Below, piece after piece: positions 14,401 through 25,193 of a stretch of DNA of 64,000 nucleotides. The first letter of the stretch is position 1, and every line of letters starts with the position of its first letter. The translations under genes were made by a program, and so were the position numbers. The stretch spans positions 11,448,001 through 11,512,000 of the forward strand of contig NC_092582.1 of assembly GCF_037975245.1 (NCBI RefSeq). The letters run 5' to 3'. This DNA is from Apostichopus japonicus (taxonomy: Eukaryota; Echinodermata; Holothuroidea; Aspidochirotida; Stichopodidae). Below the pieces are notes generated by a model, which saw nothing but the letters and a program-made list of their open reading frames with translations, did no database searches and was not told where the DNA came from.

Positions 14401-14553
14401 TGAATATTAAAAGAACTCAAGCACCTTTAGTTATCGATCAAGTACATTAATAAAATGACAATTCAGGGTTTTGTTCATCCATTTCTTGATATTATTGTAA
14501 AGAATTACCCGGTTTTTCTTACTGTTTCTTCACATGAGCCCCGCTGAAAGCGC
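11411..14553. other. UHMK1 3' flank, possible 3' UTR
   Basis: No coding content. The nearest minus-strand AATAAA is near 13945-13950, about 600 nt after the stop; vertebrate UHMK1 has a long 3' UTR, so the transcript may extend further. Confidence 0.4.
12596..12700. repeat. Dispersed repeat shared with 20730-20830
   Basis: Aligns with the sequence downstream of the UHMK1 exon 3 donor (GAATACTTTTATCTGGTATC and TACTACAT.TTCAATG). Confidence 0.6.
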
Positions 14554-14688
14554 TTAAAAGAAATTCTTCGATTCAAACTCTGGAATCGGGAAAAAAGTTG
14601 TTCCTATAGTTTGGCCGGAAAATGTTTGTCCATTCAGGGCTCCCAATGCTTCCTGGCAATCCCTCGATGATTCAAATTCAATAAATGC
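14554..14688 (-). CDS. UHMK1: UHMK1 coding exon 7: UHM C-terminus and stop
   Basis: Encodes AFIEFESSRDCQEALGALNG..., the RNP1-like strand and second helix, followed by QTFSGQTI and a C-terminus ending ...FF and TAA. Acceptor cttttag. At the usual RXF position the sequence reads QTF. A minus-strand AATAAA lies about 600 nt downstream (plus-strand TTTATT near 13945). Confidence 0.88.
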   Translation of the reverse strand, partial: AFIEFESSRDCQEALGALNGQTFSGQTIGTTFFPIPEFESKNFF

Positions 14689-17600
14689 CTAAAAGGAAAA
14701 GAATCGGAAGCAATTAGGACCGTATGGGTACCATGTCAAAAGTATGGCACTGAGCCTGGCTGCAGCAACCTGCAGCTAGGCTGCATAGGACATAATCCTT
14801 GGTGTGCTGCAGTTCCACACTATTGTCACTGCCAGTCTGAGTAGATAATAGGGCTGTAACGGTTAAACGGTTAACCGACCGAACGGCCGGATAAACGTCC
14901 GCCGTACATCGTATAAGTTTAACCGTTTTTGTAATGCCAATTACGCAGTCGCAACGGCGCGTCTTCACATCACTTTATTCCCGAAATAGACCGCAATATT
15001 TGCTTGCCGAAAATCACGTAACAATTGCAAACTTTATCACGCATCCATACAAAAGATTGGCGGTACGATTGAAGGGATTACCAAGCGGTATGCGACCCGT
15101 GAAGCGCCTATTGTTACCCCGTTCGACAACGTGGCGAGTCTGCATCTAATCCTTTCAAATTTATATTGTATTTAAGCAGTAAACGTTTTCTTTATTATGA
15201 TGTAATTTCAGTTCAGTGTTCCCTCTAAGGTGCGGGATTCCATTCAACAGACTCAGTAATCCCACAGAAAACATTTGTCTGCTGGAAATCCCCGCATCGT
15301 TTTCTTGCATTCGCGATAAGTTTATACTCAATGCACAACGTATACACTTGACTGTAAAAAAAACTCTGAAAATCAGTAGAGAAATAACCAATTGTGTACG
15401 AAAAGTAAGTTGGTACACCTTTCAAATTTTACGAAAGATCGAGCAAAAAACTTTCGAAAAATTCACGAGAAACTGGCATATCGTGCTAAATGCAACTAAT
15501 GTCATGTAAACAAGGCTCTAGTACACCCAATTATGAATAAAACGTAAGAACACATCTGGTGTTAAGCGGCGAAAAAGTATTTTCTAGAATTTCCAAAATT
15601 ACGGAGAAAATTATATCCTACCATAGTTAAGTGTATAGCAAATAGCCTAACCACCTCGTCGGTTATGGATCTCACGTAACTACAAAAACACAACTAATTG
15701 TAGGCCTATATTGCGAAGTTATCGTTTTCTACAAGAACATGGAAACAATATTAAGCATTTAGTTAATCATGCCAAGTGGCCTAAAACATGTGATTACAAG
15801 GTTTACTTTCATGTATCATGTGGAATGGATTGTCTTGTTCATGCGGAGGAGTCAGTTGCCTGTTTTACTTACCTAGCTGTTACGGGGATCATATTTTACC
15901 TACTTTTCTTAAACGTCTAAGATAATAATTCTCATAACTTAACCGAACCTTTAGTGACTGACCTTATTAATTCTAGACCATGAAACGTTCCTTGGCAACA
16001 TGCCAAAAAATTGTTAACAACAGGTGTTAGACAGGGGATGAGCTCACAGTTGTTTGGCAAGGTACCTTGGAAAATGTAGCCTACCGTAGTTGTAGTATAG
16101 TGCAAGCTATTGTTAGGCAGTCTAGGAATGGGGCTTTGCCGAACGTTGTTTCATAAAATCGCATGTTTTTTAAGTTAAACTTTTTAATGATTGTAAGACA
16201 GATAGATCTCTTTTCATTTTATAACAAAATAGGCTATGGCTACTCTAACTTGTCTTTTCATCAGTTTCGTGACAATTTAAATTAAAAAAGTTGTCAGTAT
16301 TTTGCATCCACAGCTGCGAATATTTTATCGCCAGACGCGCCAAATTTCCGGGCGTTAACCCCAGGACCCCACAAGGGGTTCCACCACATGACCCCACCGG
16401 GGGACTACCCAACGCCATTATGCTACGCGTGCTAATTGTGTTTGCTGCGCGAACTCCGGCGGGAAATCGACAGGGTGTTCGCGGGAAATTTTACAATGTT
16501 TTCCACTTCCCTTACCCTCTGCCTACCCCGCCACAATGCACAAATTCAATGTATCTGTGACCCATTGTTGTACTTGTAATTGCGTTGGCCTAGCCCTACT
16601 ACCGTACACTTCTGTAGTAATCGCTTCCTAACAACCGACTTTCCTAACCTTGGCCTAGCTGATGAAAGCCTTGTAGTCTAGCACTCCATATGATCGCGAA
16701 CTTCAATACACAATGCCAATATTAAGTAGGCCTAGTAATATTAGGCTTATAACTGCCATACAATGCCTGCGCTATTACAGTAGGGGCTACGCAATTAACG
16801 AAGAAATATTTGCTTCAAATATCTCTGTAACAGTTACCGATGAACTGAAAGAGAAACAAAAATCTGTTTAAAACTTCATGAAAACGCGCGATTCGTCTTT
16901 TTCAATGCAACGATCGTCAAAACTAAGCAAATACAACCAAATTCTTGACATACGCGTTACGAAAAAACGATACTTGCAGCGCTATTTTGAGAATGTACTT
17001 CCGCATCAAAAGTGGTGGCGCTCTTTCGGAATTATAATCTGAGCTATATAACTCTGATTTTCGGCTCTTATTTTGAGGCAACAACACGGGTTACGTTTAA
17101 ACGTTAACCGTTCGGTTAATAGAAACGGTTAACCGGTTAGTGAATTAACCGGAATGACACAGCCCTAGTAGATAATACCTATTATTTCATGTTGATCCAT
17201 CCTAGCTGAGCAGGATTATCTCTTTGACACAGTCCCTCAGGTTACAGCAAAATGCAAAATCCTTTGACAAATTGAGTCTACCTACAATAAAATCTTTAAG
17301 ATTACGTTTATTTACCTTTCCCTTTCCTGATCCTGCCTTTGGTATTTCAATGTTTGACAATGGTCCATATATCTCGCTCTCTTCTTTAATTTCGTGTAAA
17401 ATCTCTGCAAAATATCAACAAGACAGCGGAAGTTACACATTTGTTTTATTTTTATGTTAAGTATGTAAACATATGACACGGTGACATAATAGGCCATGTA
17501 CCATTATCCAGATCCTGAAAATAATGAAGGATTTGAGTTACCTTAACACAGCGATTGGGCAGAAAAAAAGTAGTGTTCATAGCCAATCTGTTGGGGGTCT

Positions 17601-20600
17601 CCCATTAAATATTACATTACATAGGAATGAAAAGTTCTGCGTACATTAAAGTATCTTTCTATTATTTTGAATACCTTTGATATCAACCCACAGTCCACAA
17701 CTAACATTTTTTCCCCCTTCCGGTCCGGACATGCAGTGAAATGCGCTAATTCAAATGATTTATATGGGAGGAAACACTGCTCAAATATGACAAGCTACCA
17801 CAGGCCACATAGATAGGGTTTTAGAAACCTTGTGGGTCACAAATGATTCATGTGCAGTCAGCACATCGACTGTCTGTCTGTCTTAAAGGGTGTGAAACTA
17901 CGCGCACAAAGAAACGTCTCAGCCCGGTACTCTGACCTAGTTTCGAATGAGGTGTAACAGAAGTGTTAGACACCACCATCGATCCCAGAAAATACACACA
18001 CAGCTTGCTACCGTCGGTAATTACACTAGTGTACTGTCAATGTATACAGCTACGGTCAATACCCACACACATTGCACATAGCAGCGATGGACATCTCAGG
18101 TCTAGATAAATGATAACAATGGTAACACGTTTCATTACTGTCTGCATTTTGTAGGGACAAGAAGAAAACTTCACTTCCAAGCAACAGAAAGTTAACTTTT
18201 TCAGAGCACGGCATGCAGTTTGGGCGAGTCTTCAATGCCTTTAAAACAATCATATAACTCGAGTTAGGAATAACATATTAAGATATGGTTTTTCAACTAG
18301 TAGTGTGGAAATAGTATAAAAGATTTTTCTGTCACTGGAATTTTGTTCTCAAAGATTTTATGATGTCTTATGTCACCTTCAAATTCAGCTGCATCGTTGA
18401 GGTCTGTTTCATCCGGTAGTCCAAAGATTCTCAGAACTCTGGTCGGCAGGAGTATTCCTCCGTCGTCCGGTCTGAGCTTGTGGAGGAAGAATCTGTGTTT
18501 GAGGCACTGACTCGCAGTCAGACGATTCCTTGGATTACACTGCAACACTCTGAGGAGGTGTATTAAGTAGAAATATCTGTAGCCATCTATTTTCACACTA
18601 CAAAGATCCTAACGGAGAGAGAAGGAATCATCAGCCAGTCAAATTCTTCTATCAGCGGGGGAACAATCGGGCTCTCCGGTCGCGAAACAAAATCAATAGA
18701 GGGGGCTCTGTCGTATCGGTTTTATCTAGTGTTTGCGCGGGTTATCCCGGTACCGGCCCAATGCGATACTACCCGGTTCCTAATTTATTACCCGAATCCT
18801 ACGTAGTGTGATTTAAAAAAAAAAAATGGCAAATTGACGGTTAGGCAGATTTCCCATTGACTTAGTGTGGTGTTAGGCTACCATGTGGTCGAAGATAACA
18901 GCAATAACGAAGGTACCCGCCCGAAGCGATACTACCTGGTTCTTAAATTATTACCCGAATCCTACGCAAAGTGTGAATTTTTTTTTGCAAACCGATGGTT
19001 AGGCAGATTTCCCATTGACTTAGTGTGGTGTTAGGCTACCATGTGGTCGAAGATAGCAGCAATAACGAAGGTACCCGCCCGAAGCGATACTACCTGGTTC
19101 TTAAATTATTACCCGAATCCTACGCAAAGTGTGAATTTTTTTTTGCAAACCGATGGTTAGGCAGATTTCCCATTGACTTAGTGTGGTGTTAGGCTACCAT
19201 GTGTCGAAGATAACAGCAACAACGAAAGTATTCCATGGATATCTTATAACTGCGTCACAATTTCAGCGGTATAGACTAGATTTCCCCCATTGACTTAGTG
19301 TGGTGTTAGGCAACCATGTGGTCGAACGTAACAGCAATTATGAAAATATCCATAGATACTGTATCTTATAACTGCGTCACAATTTCAGCGAATAAACAGA
19401 TGGTTAGGTCTAGCTAGATTTCTCATTGACTTAGTGTGGTGTTAGGCTACAATGTGGAAGAAATTATTATTTATTCATTCGTTTATTTCATGGAAGGAGA
19501 GGCTGACAAGGAATTTTACGTGATGTTTACGGATTATAGACGGGATAACTAAAAAATAATAATCGCAAGTGGCTGTTTACTAATCGTTTATTCCAAATGC
19601 GATCAAATTGCGCGGCTAATGCGAACCCTGGGCCTGCATAATAGATAGTAGTAGTAACAACTGTTTACGAGCTAAATTGGATATTTATATGGTGAGATCA
19701 ATCGACGTGGAGAGCAAGCATAAGCAGCGACGGCAGTGTGATGTTAGTAGTAATGTTAATTATATGAAGTTATTAACAAGTTAATGAAAGAAACAATACC
19801 AAATAGAAATTATTGAGGAAGGTTTTATACCTTATCTTACACCTACGTTTTTGAACATGAAAACATTGTCAGTAGAGAATATGATTCATTTGTAATAGCA
19901 TCCAATATGTCATTTCTTGAAAATTGTGATACTAGATGGTAAACAATTTTTTTCCGGGTACCCGGATACCGGACGGGTAACGGCTCTCGGGTACCCGGGT
20001 ACCTGGGATCTTGCTAGGCCCCTATCGCAATTTGTCAAACATGCTGTTGATTTATATATTCATACTCCCCCTACCGATTAAAAGCATACTTACTGCTTCA
20101 ACAGATCACGCAGGTCTGCAAGGACTTTCCGAAACTTTGGGGATGTGTCTTGAGACCTGGTTCGGATCAGAGAGTCAATCAGGAGCTCACACTTGCACTT
20201 CTCTTCGGCTCCGTCATTCTGAAAAGCAGAAAATGTTATTTGCGGTAACCGTGGAAATTAAGGGACATTGCAACTCAAGCCTCGAAACCACAAGCTTTTT
20301 CCAACAATCTTTTACCTATTCCCATGTTTCAAAGAGTAACTACCACCAAAATACATATCAGAGACAACAAATTGCCAAAGCCTAGATGCTCGTTCATTCT
20401 TCTCTCAAACAACATGACCTGCTATAAAAGCTACTATTAAAGCTCTGAAACTCACTTCCTATAACTCTCATTTCTGAAAAAAAAACAGCTTTAAGTTCAT
20501 TCAGACAAAACATTGCTACATACTTGATAAAGTAACACTGACTTAACAGGACTTCTTAAATTGCATATTAATCCTTGACAACCTGTTATAAATTCTCTTC

Positions 20601-23600
20601 AGTTGTAGTCCAGGAAAGGGGGGGGGGGGGAATATGTCTCCTTATGGAAAATAAGAATGCTCAAAATGACTAGATATGACATTTTAGCACCACTTTCTCA
20701 TTAACTGCAACTGATAAGTGTTCTTCAGAAGGGGACCTTTCTTATGTAATGGGGAATACTTTTATCTGGTATCCCACTGTATGATGGGCTAACTTTTTAC
20801 TACATCTTCAATGGAAGCGTGTAGGGTTTACCCGACACTGTATGATGGGCTAACTTTGTACTACATGTTCAATGGAAGTGTATATAGGGTTTACCCGACA
20901 CTGTCTGCAGCCTCCTGATTTGACATCCTCCGGTCCATACAGTTTCCTCCCAAGGAAAGCACCGGCTACGATACATCCCAGACTCCAGACGTCTACTGCG
21001 GAGGTACACTCCTCTTGTACGGTCATTGATTGCACTGGGGGTCGACTACTACTGCTCTGCTCCCTCTGACATATAAAACTGTTCCATTCTCTAGCTTCTG
21101 GTGATTGATAACCAATACTTTGAATCTGACTCAAGTCCTGTTAAAAAAAAAAAAAAAAAAAAAATGGTGAGGGGAGCAATGAAACATATGAAAGGCAAAT
21201 CAACCACAGAAACTTTATATTCATATTCATTTATATTCAATAACAACAAAATTATCCAAATTTACAAAGAAATCATGGGATTCAAACCAGAGACCACAGG
21301 TATACAAGTTCTGCTGCAAAACTACTGATCTACAGTATCCAGCCATATATCTGTGATTTCATTCTTTCCTGGTGCTGCCAATGCATCTCATAGCAATACC
21401 ATGTATAACGATGTAACCAGGAGTCCCTAAGTTTAATTTGGTAACGACCAATAAAGCAAAGGACAGGGGATTTATTAGAGAAATTTGGACTTTAGTCAAA
21501 AAAAAAACATATCTGAAAAACAGGGCTCACTACCAGATACGGTTGCATATCTCAAATGGTAGAGCATAAGACTACTGTTTTTGAGCTCCTTAATTCAAAT
21601 CACATTCTACAAATATTAATTTCTATGCTCTTTCAAAGACTTCAAAAATAAAACAATGAATTTGCTTTGTAGAGACAAATCAGACAAGCTCTGTGACACT
21701 ATGACTCTTTCATTGCTGTAAAATTCCCACTGCCATGAGCAAAACAGATTTCCTTTAAAACCAAAGTGATCAATTCATGCAATGGATACTGAGAACTAAC
21801 TCACAGTTATGGTGGACATCTCAGGACATATTTTAGTATGCATAGCAAAATGCTACACAAAATGCTACACAAGTACACATATGTATAGTAGTTATTTTCC
21901 ATACATGAACCATAACAAAACTGCTACACAAAATTTGAACACTAAAATTATTCCCTGCATCTATCATGGAGTAATATAGTACTTATATATTGCATAACAG
22001 TTGTGAGGCCAATGAACATTTACCCTAAACTTATACTGGAAAACTGGCTAATTCAGGGAAAAATAATGTAGTGTACAAATTTTGTGTAGCAGTTTTGAAG
22101 GCATTTACTGTTTGTCTCTTAAATAAAGTACTGCACCTGTTGTGTACAAAATCTGCTATACATCTGTGGTCTTGTATGGCAATTTCTTAGTGTTGCATTT
22201 TTCTTTGCAGTTGGACAGCAGTTTCACCAAATTTGCATAGCATTATTGCTATGAGATACCAGACAATTCATTATCTGCAGGCACGTAGCGAGGAATTTGC
22301 CAAGGGAGGGGTGAAACTGTAGGCATACTTTCTGAGCCGTAGATACAGCATTGCAAACTATCTAAGCGTGCGCCACCATGGGTTGGCGCGAAGCGTACAA
22401 GAAAATTTTGACTGAAAACACCTCCCAGATCGCTGGAAATGGCACTTCCCATACCTTGTAAGTTGCATCTTAGCATTTTTCTTTGAAAATTACTAGCGAT
22501 ATCATAAAAACATACAAAAATAAAATTTGCTCAAGGGGGGGGGGTGGCTGCCCCCTTCCCCCCCTCTTGGCTACACCCCTTATTATCTGTCATCAAAAGA
22601 TTGTCTCCTCACCTGATTATTCTCTTCAAAACTATGGCCAAAGTCAACCACCTTCCAAACTCCTTCCTGAGCACTCCACATCACATTGGCTGGTTTGAGG
22701 TCAGCATGAACCCACCCACTGCCATGGATATGGTGTAGGCACTTAAGCAAATCTCTATACAATGACTGGATAAGAAACAATGAAAGCCCTTTACTTGGTT
22801 CCTGATTGGCCGCAGAACTGGATGCCGCCTTCTTATTGGTCGATTTCGAACACTCCACACCTTCTTGGTTATTGTTGTTGTTAGTGCTGCAAGGTAACAA
22901 GACCTCTAAGTGGTCATATTTGTACTGCAACTCCTTCAAGCTGAAATCCAAGAGTTCATAGATCAGACAGGGATGACCTTTGTGTGTGAAAGTACCGTAC
23001 ACTGAGACTGAAAGGAAAAACAAAACAAAGATAGACAACTAATGAGATTAGAATTAAATTTATCCATTTCATACAGCCTGTTGCTTACTTAAAGGATTGA
23101 TCTGGTTGATTGCTTTAATAAAACAAAAAAAATGTGGAAATTTCTGCAACTTTAGGTCAACCACATTCTCCATAGCATTATTTGTGTGGTGGAAATATGA
23201 CCTTTTCAAGTTTGATATTTTGTGAATGCCACAAGAGGGTGAATTATGGCATCATAGCAATTGAGCTGAAAATGATCTTGTTTTACTTTTTAACATTTAA
23301 CTCACTTGTTCAAAGAGGAAAATAAGATTCCTAAACAAATTGGGAAATTGGGAACAACCAAGGGTTTAGCAAATCAAGTTCCATAACACCAACCATATAT
23401 CTTGAGACAGGATTTTCAATTAACAGTGTGGAATCATTTGTCAAATTGTCTGCCACCAGATCACTTTTTGTACAATAGTTTACCATCATTTTGCAGTAGA
23501 CATCAGAGAATGGAATAACAACTGGATGACAAATACTGATTTCAGTTAAAGTCACAGAGAAAAGAAGACCATAATGGCCAAATGGTGTTTTGTTATTGAT

Positions 23601-24347
23601 CATTGAATCGGTTAAAATATTGCATGTACTGTACAGTAATTTCAAATTGGAGCCTTTCTCTTAGACGGGTCGGTTTCCTTACCTACCCCATTAAATTGCA
23701 GTATGTCCAATGTTAACACTCTAGGAGTGTTAGCTCAGTGGTTAACGCCCGTGCCTTTCAATCATAAGGCCCTGAGTTCGAGTCACTCCAAGATTAATGA
23801 ATGTCGTCCAGCTACAGAGTTGTTGACAATTCATAATCATGGACGTTTAATATTAATCTTAGAGACTGACTTCGGTCAGCTTGCGGCTTTGATTAGCCAA
23901 TGATGGCTTCCTCCCGAGTTCCTGCTTGCAGGAGGATCCAAAATACATACATAAATACATAAAAATCAGTAAGTTCCTACCCTTTAAGATTCACTTCTCA
24001 ATGTAAAGGACAAAAGATCACATACGTTGTCTACAAATGTACACTGTGATGTCTGTACCTATCTTACATATAAACGTGGTCTACATTAAGATTTGTCTGA
24101 ATTTACCTATCTGACTGTTTCCAGCAACGCCATCCAAATTTCGAATTTCTTTTATGAAGACCAATTTGTATTTGTCTTCTTTTCGGAACACTTTAGCAGC
24201 TGCCTCGACACTTCCATCGACTGTCGTGATGTGGTACACTTTTGCACATCGACCCATCCCAAGATGAGACCCAACAATCCATGTCTGTCCAAGTCCTGTC
24301 ATACGAGTACCCTCTTCAAAGTCTGGAAAAAGTTCTTGGGTACCCAT
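14554..24347 (-). CDS. UHMK1: UHMK1/KIS-type kinase with U2AF-homology domain (whole gene, 7 coding exons)
   Basis: Joined minus-strand exons 24347-24107, 23007-22613, 21137-20895, 20218-20094, 18597-18377, 17404-17316 and 14688-14554 give 1449 bp, 482 aa, with every GT-AG junction in phase. Residues 24-335 form a protein kinase: glycine loop LGMGRCAKVY (29-38), AAAKVF with Lys52, catalytic HADLKPAN (181-188, Asp183), VDFG (201-204), and TSAVDVWSLG in the C-lobe. The C-terminus (about 370-482) is an RRM-like U2AF-homology motif with acidic helix EFEEILHEIKEESEIYG and strand GKAFIEFES. This domain order is specific to UHMK1 (KIS), which in vertebrates phosphorylates splicing factor SF1 and stathmin, mainly in the nucleus. 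Human UHMK1 is 419 aa; the extra length includes a low-complexity insert (about 119-153, Asn- and Ser-rich) in the kinase. The start is the first ATG after an in-frame TGA about 20 nt upstream. Further 5' noncoding exons are unknown. Confidence 0.93.
14849..17167. mobile_element. Large hAT-like element in UHMK1 intron 6
   Basis: Ends TAGGGCTGT... and ...ACAGCCCTA with nearby AACCGGTTAACCG-type subterminal repeats; 8-bp duplication GTAGATAA at 14841-14848 and 17168-17175. It is 2.3 kb long and occupies nearly all of the intron. A minus-strand stretch around 15160-15420 weakly recalls the C-terminal dimerisation region of hAT transposases but is broken; no intact transposase. Confidence 0.75.
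17316..17404 (-). CDS. UHMK1: UHMK1 coding exon 6: UHM acidic helix
   Basis: An 89-bp exon giving EILHEIKEESEIYGPLSNIEIPKAGSGKGK across its two junctions, the first helix and second strand of a U2AF-homology motif. Acceptor ttttgcag, donor gtaaat. It exactly restores the reading frame between exons 5 and 7. Confidence 0.88.
17883..18244. mobile_element. TTAA MITE, copy A
   Basis: TTAA at both ends with imperfect terminal inverted repeats (TTAAAGGGTGTGAAAC / TTAAAGGCATTGAAGACTC). Same family as copies at 26156 and 31625. TTAA targets suggest a piggyBac-related source, by inference. In UHMK1 intron 5. Confidence 0.7.
18377..18597 (-). CDS. UHMK1: UHMK1 coding exon 5: end of kinase, start of UHM domain
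   Basis: Encodes residues 335-408. LRVLQCNPRNRLTASQCLKHRFF is the usual last kinase helix; LLPTRVLRIFGL begins the U2AF-homology motif. I placed the acceptor at tttgtag (exon starts at 18597) because the AG a few bases upstream would put a stop in frame. Confidence 0.88.
18755..19250. repeat. Tandem array, about 164-bp unit, 3 copies plus decayed copies
   Basis: GCGATACTACC...GGTTC recurs at about 18760, 18922 and 19086; partial units with CCATTGACTTAGTGTGGTGT continue to about 19460. It is probably part of a larger repeat reaching the GGGTACCCGG-rich sequence near 20010. In UHMK1 intron 4. Confidence 0.7.
20094..20218 (-). CDS. UHMK1: UHMK1 coding exon 4: kinase C-lobe
   Basis: Encodes residues 294-334 (NDGAEEKCKCELLIDSLIRT...LRDLLK) and two bases of the next codon. 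Acceptor ttttcag, donor gtaagt. Support is mainly the open phase and splice sites linking two well-recognised exons. Confidence 0.85.
20812..20905. repeat. Tandem duplication of UHMK1 exon 3 donor, 62-bp period
   Basis: GGGTTTACCCGACACTGT occurs at the real donor and again 62 bp into the intron, with the intervening sequence duplicated too. Confidence 0.82.
20895..21137 (-). CDS. UHMK1: UHMK1 coding exon 3: activation segment and helix F
   Basis: Encodes residues 213-293, with IGYQSPEAR in place of the APE motif and ECTSAVDVWSLG, both close to UHMK1. The acceptor follows a pure 22-nt T tract (A21143-21164 on the plus strand). The donor CGG|gtaaac is tandemly duplicated in the intron. Confidence 0.92.
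21273..21345 (-). pseudogene. Degenerate tRNA-like / SINE head
   Basis: On the minus strand, TAGATCAGTAG (box A-like) and GGTTTGAATCCC (box B) at tRNA spacing. Probably a SINE remnant in UHMK1 intron 2. Confidence 0.4.
21541..21612 (+). pseudogene. Degenerate tRNA-like / SINE head
   Basis: Box A-like ATCTCAAATGGTAGAGCAT and box B-like AATTCAAATCAC at tRNA spacing. Stem pairing is poor, so it is a fossil tRNA or SINE, not a functional gene. Confidence 0.4.
21916..22097. mobile_element. Hairpin (palindromic) MITE
   Basis: Arms at 21916-21937 and 22076-22097 are perfect 22-bp inverted repeats (core CTGCTACACAAAATTTG), extending imperfectly to about 48 bp each. A relative of one arm occurs at 12768-12800. 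In UHMK1 intron 2. Confidence 0.55.
22278..22581. mobile_element. Nonautonomous hAT-like element in UHMK1 intron 2
   Basis: Ends resemble those of the 2244-2717 element (CAGGCACGTAGCGAGG ... TTGGCTACACCCCTT). Perfect 8-bp duplication ATTATCTG at 22270-22277 and 22582-22589. The insertion is about 22 bp inside the intron from the exon 2 donor. Confidence 0.8.
22613..23007 (-). CDS. UHMK1: UHMK1 coding exon 2: kinase hinge and catalytic loop
   Basis: Encodes residues 81-212, from VSVYGTF through HADLKPANVMW and VDFGHSF to EENNQ. The acceptor is tttcag and the donor gtgagg. It contains the Asn/Ser-rich insert absent from the shorter vertebrate kinase. A hAT-like insertion sits about 22 bp into the intron downstream of its donor. 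Confidence 0.92.
23721..23965 (+). mobile_element. tRNA-derived SINE
   Basis: GGAGTGTTAGCTCAGTGG (box A) and GAGTTCGAGTC (box B) with a foldable tRNA-like head at about 23726-23792, then a non-tRNA body and a tail of ATACATAC/ATAAATACATAAAAA. In UHMK1 intron 1, opposite to the gene. Confidence 0.7.
24107..24347 (-). CDS. UHMK1: UHMK1 coding exon 1: start and kinase N-lobe
   Basis: Encodes residues 1-80 plus one base of codon 81. It carries the glycine loop and the ATP-site lysine (AAKVF). The donor gtaaat follows ...GNSQI. An in-frame stop lies just upstream of the ATG, so this is the natural start if the 5' UTR is contiguous. Confidence 0.88.
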
Positions 24348-25193
24348 AGGGGTGGATTTGTCACGACATTTTCATGTCGTCACCAACTATGGAAGCAGAG
24401 CAAAAGTGGACTTCAGACAAAGATTAGAGGAGTATATTTGAATCAAAATGTCAGGGCTTAAAACTAACTGACCTATTATAGCACTAGTAAATTGCAAAAC
24501 CTTTCAAGACACCATGATTGAGCCATAACTTCAATACAGAAATCCGAACAAATGAGGAATTCACTTAATATTATCAAAAAGAAACCAGGAAATTGTACAG
24601 AGTTAGAGATGCAGAGTGCTGTACAATGGCCAAGTCCAACCCAACTAAATGCCAAAGATGACGGTAAAGATCACATTGTCATGTTATACTTTCACTGATA
24701 TCATGATCCTTTCTCATATGAATAACATAACTTTATGGAACAATCACTCAAGAGGTAATAAAAAAGGCAATATCGCTATTATGATGCAACTACCTTAATC
24801 ATAACTTAGTTACACTAAGTTGACAAGTTACACTAACTATTCAGTATGAAGGGTTGGCTAACCATTCCTTTCAAATGCAAGAATGAACCTTCTAACTGCA
24901 ACAAAACTTTCATATTTATAAGTATAGGCCTAGGCCTACTATTTACTACGCTTATGACAATGTACAGGTTCAGTTACACTGCTACCCACAGGTTTACTTA
25001 TTACAAGTGTTTATAATAACGCTAGGTTCGTTAGGCCACACTGTTGTAGCACAAAACATAATGAAATTGTAATATCATTATTATGATGCAACAACTAATA
25101 TGATTGAATTTGGTTTAGACCTAGGCTACTTAGGTCAGACCCACAGCATTAAAACCTTTTGCGTATATAGGTAGGCTATATAATTTAACAGAA

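Noticed and set aside
20011-20385. 124-aa plus-strand open frame
   Set aside because: Antisense to UHMK1 exon 4 and intron; no family resemblance.
23726-23792. Functional tRNA gene
   Set aside because: Fused to a SINE body with an A-rich tail; no terminator immediately after the tRNA-like part.
24093-24461. 122-aa plus-strand open frame
   Set aside because: Antisense to UHMK1 exon 1; the minus strand carries the conserved kinase.
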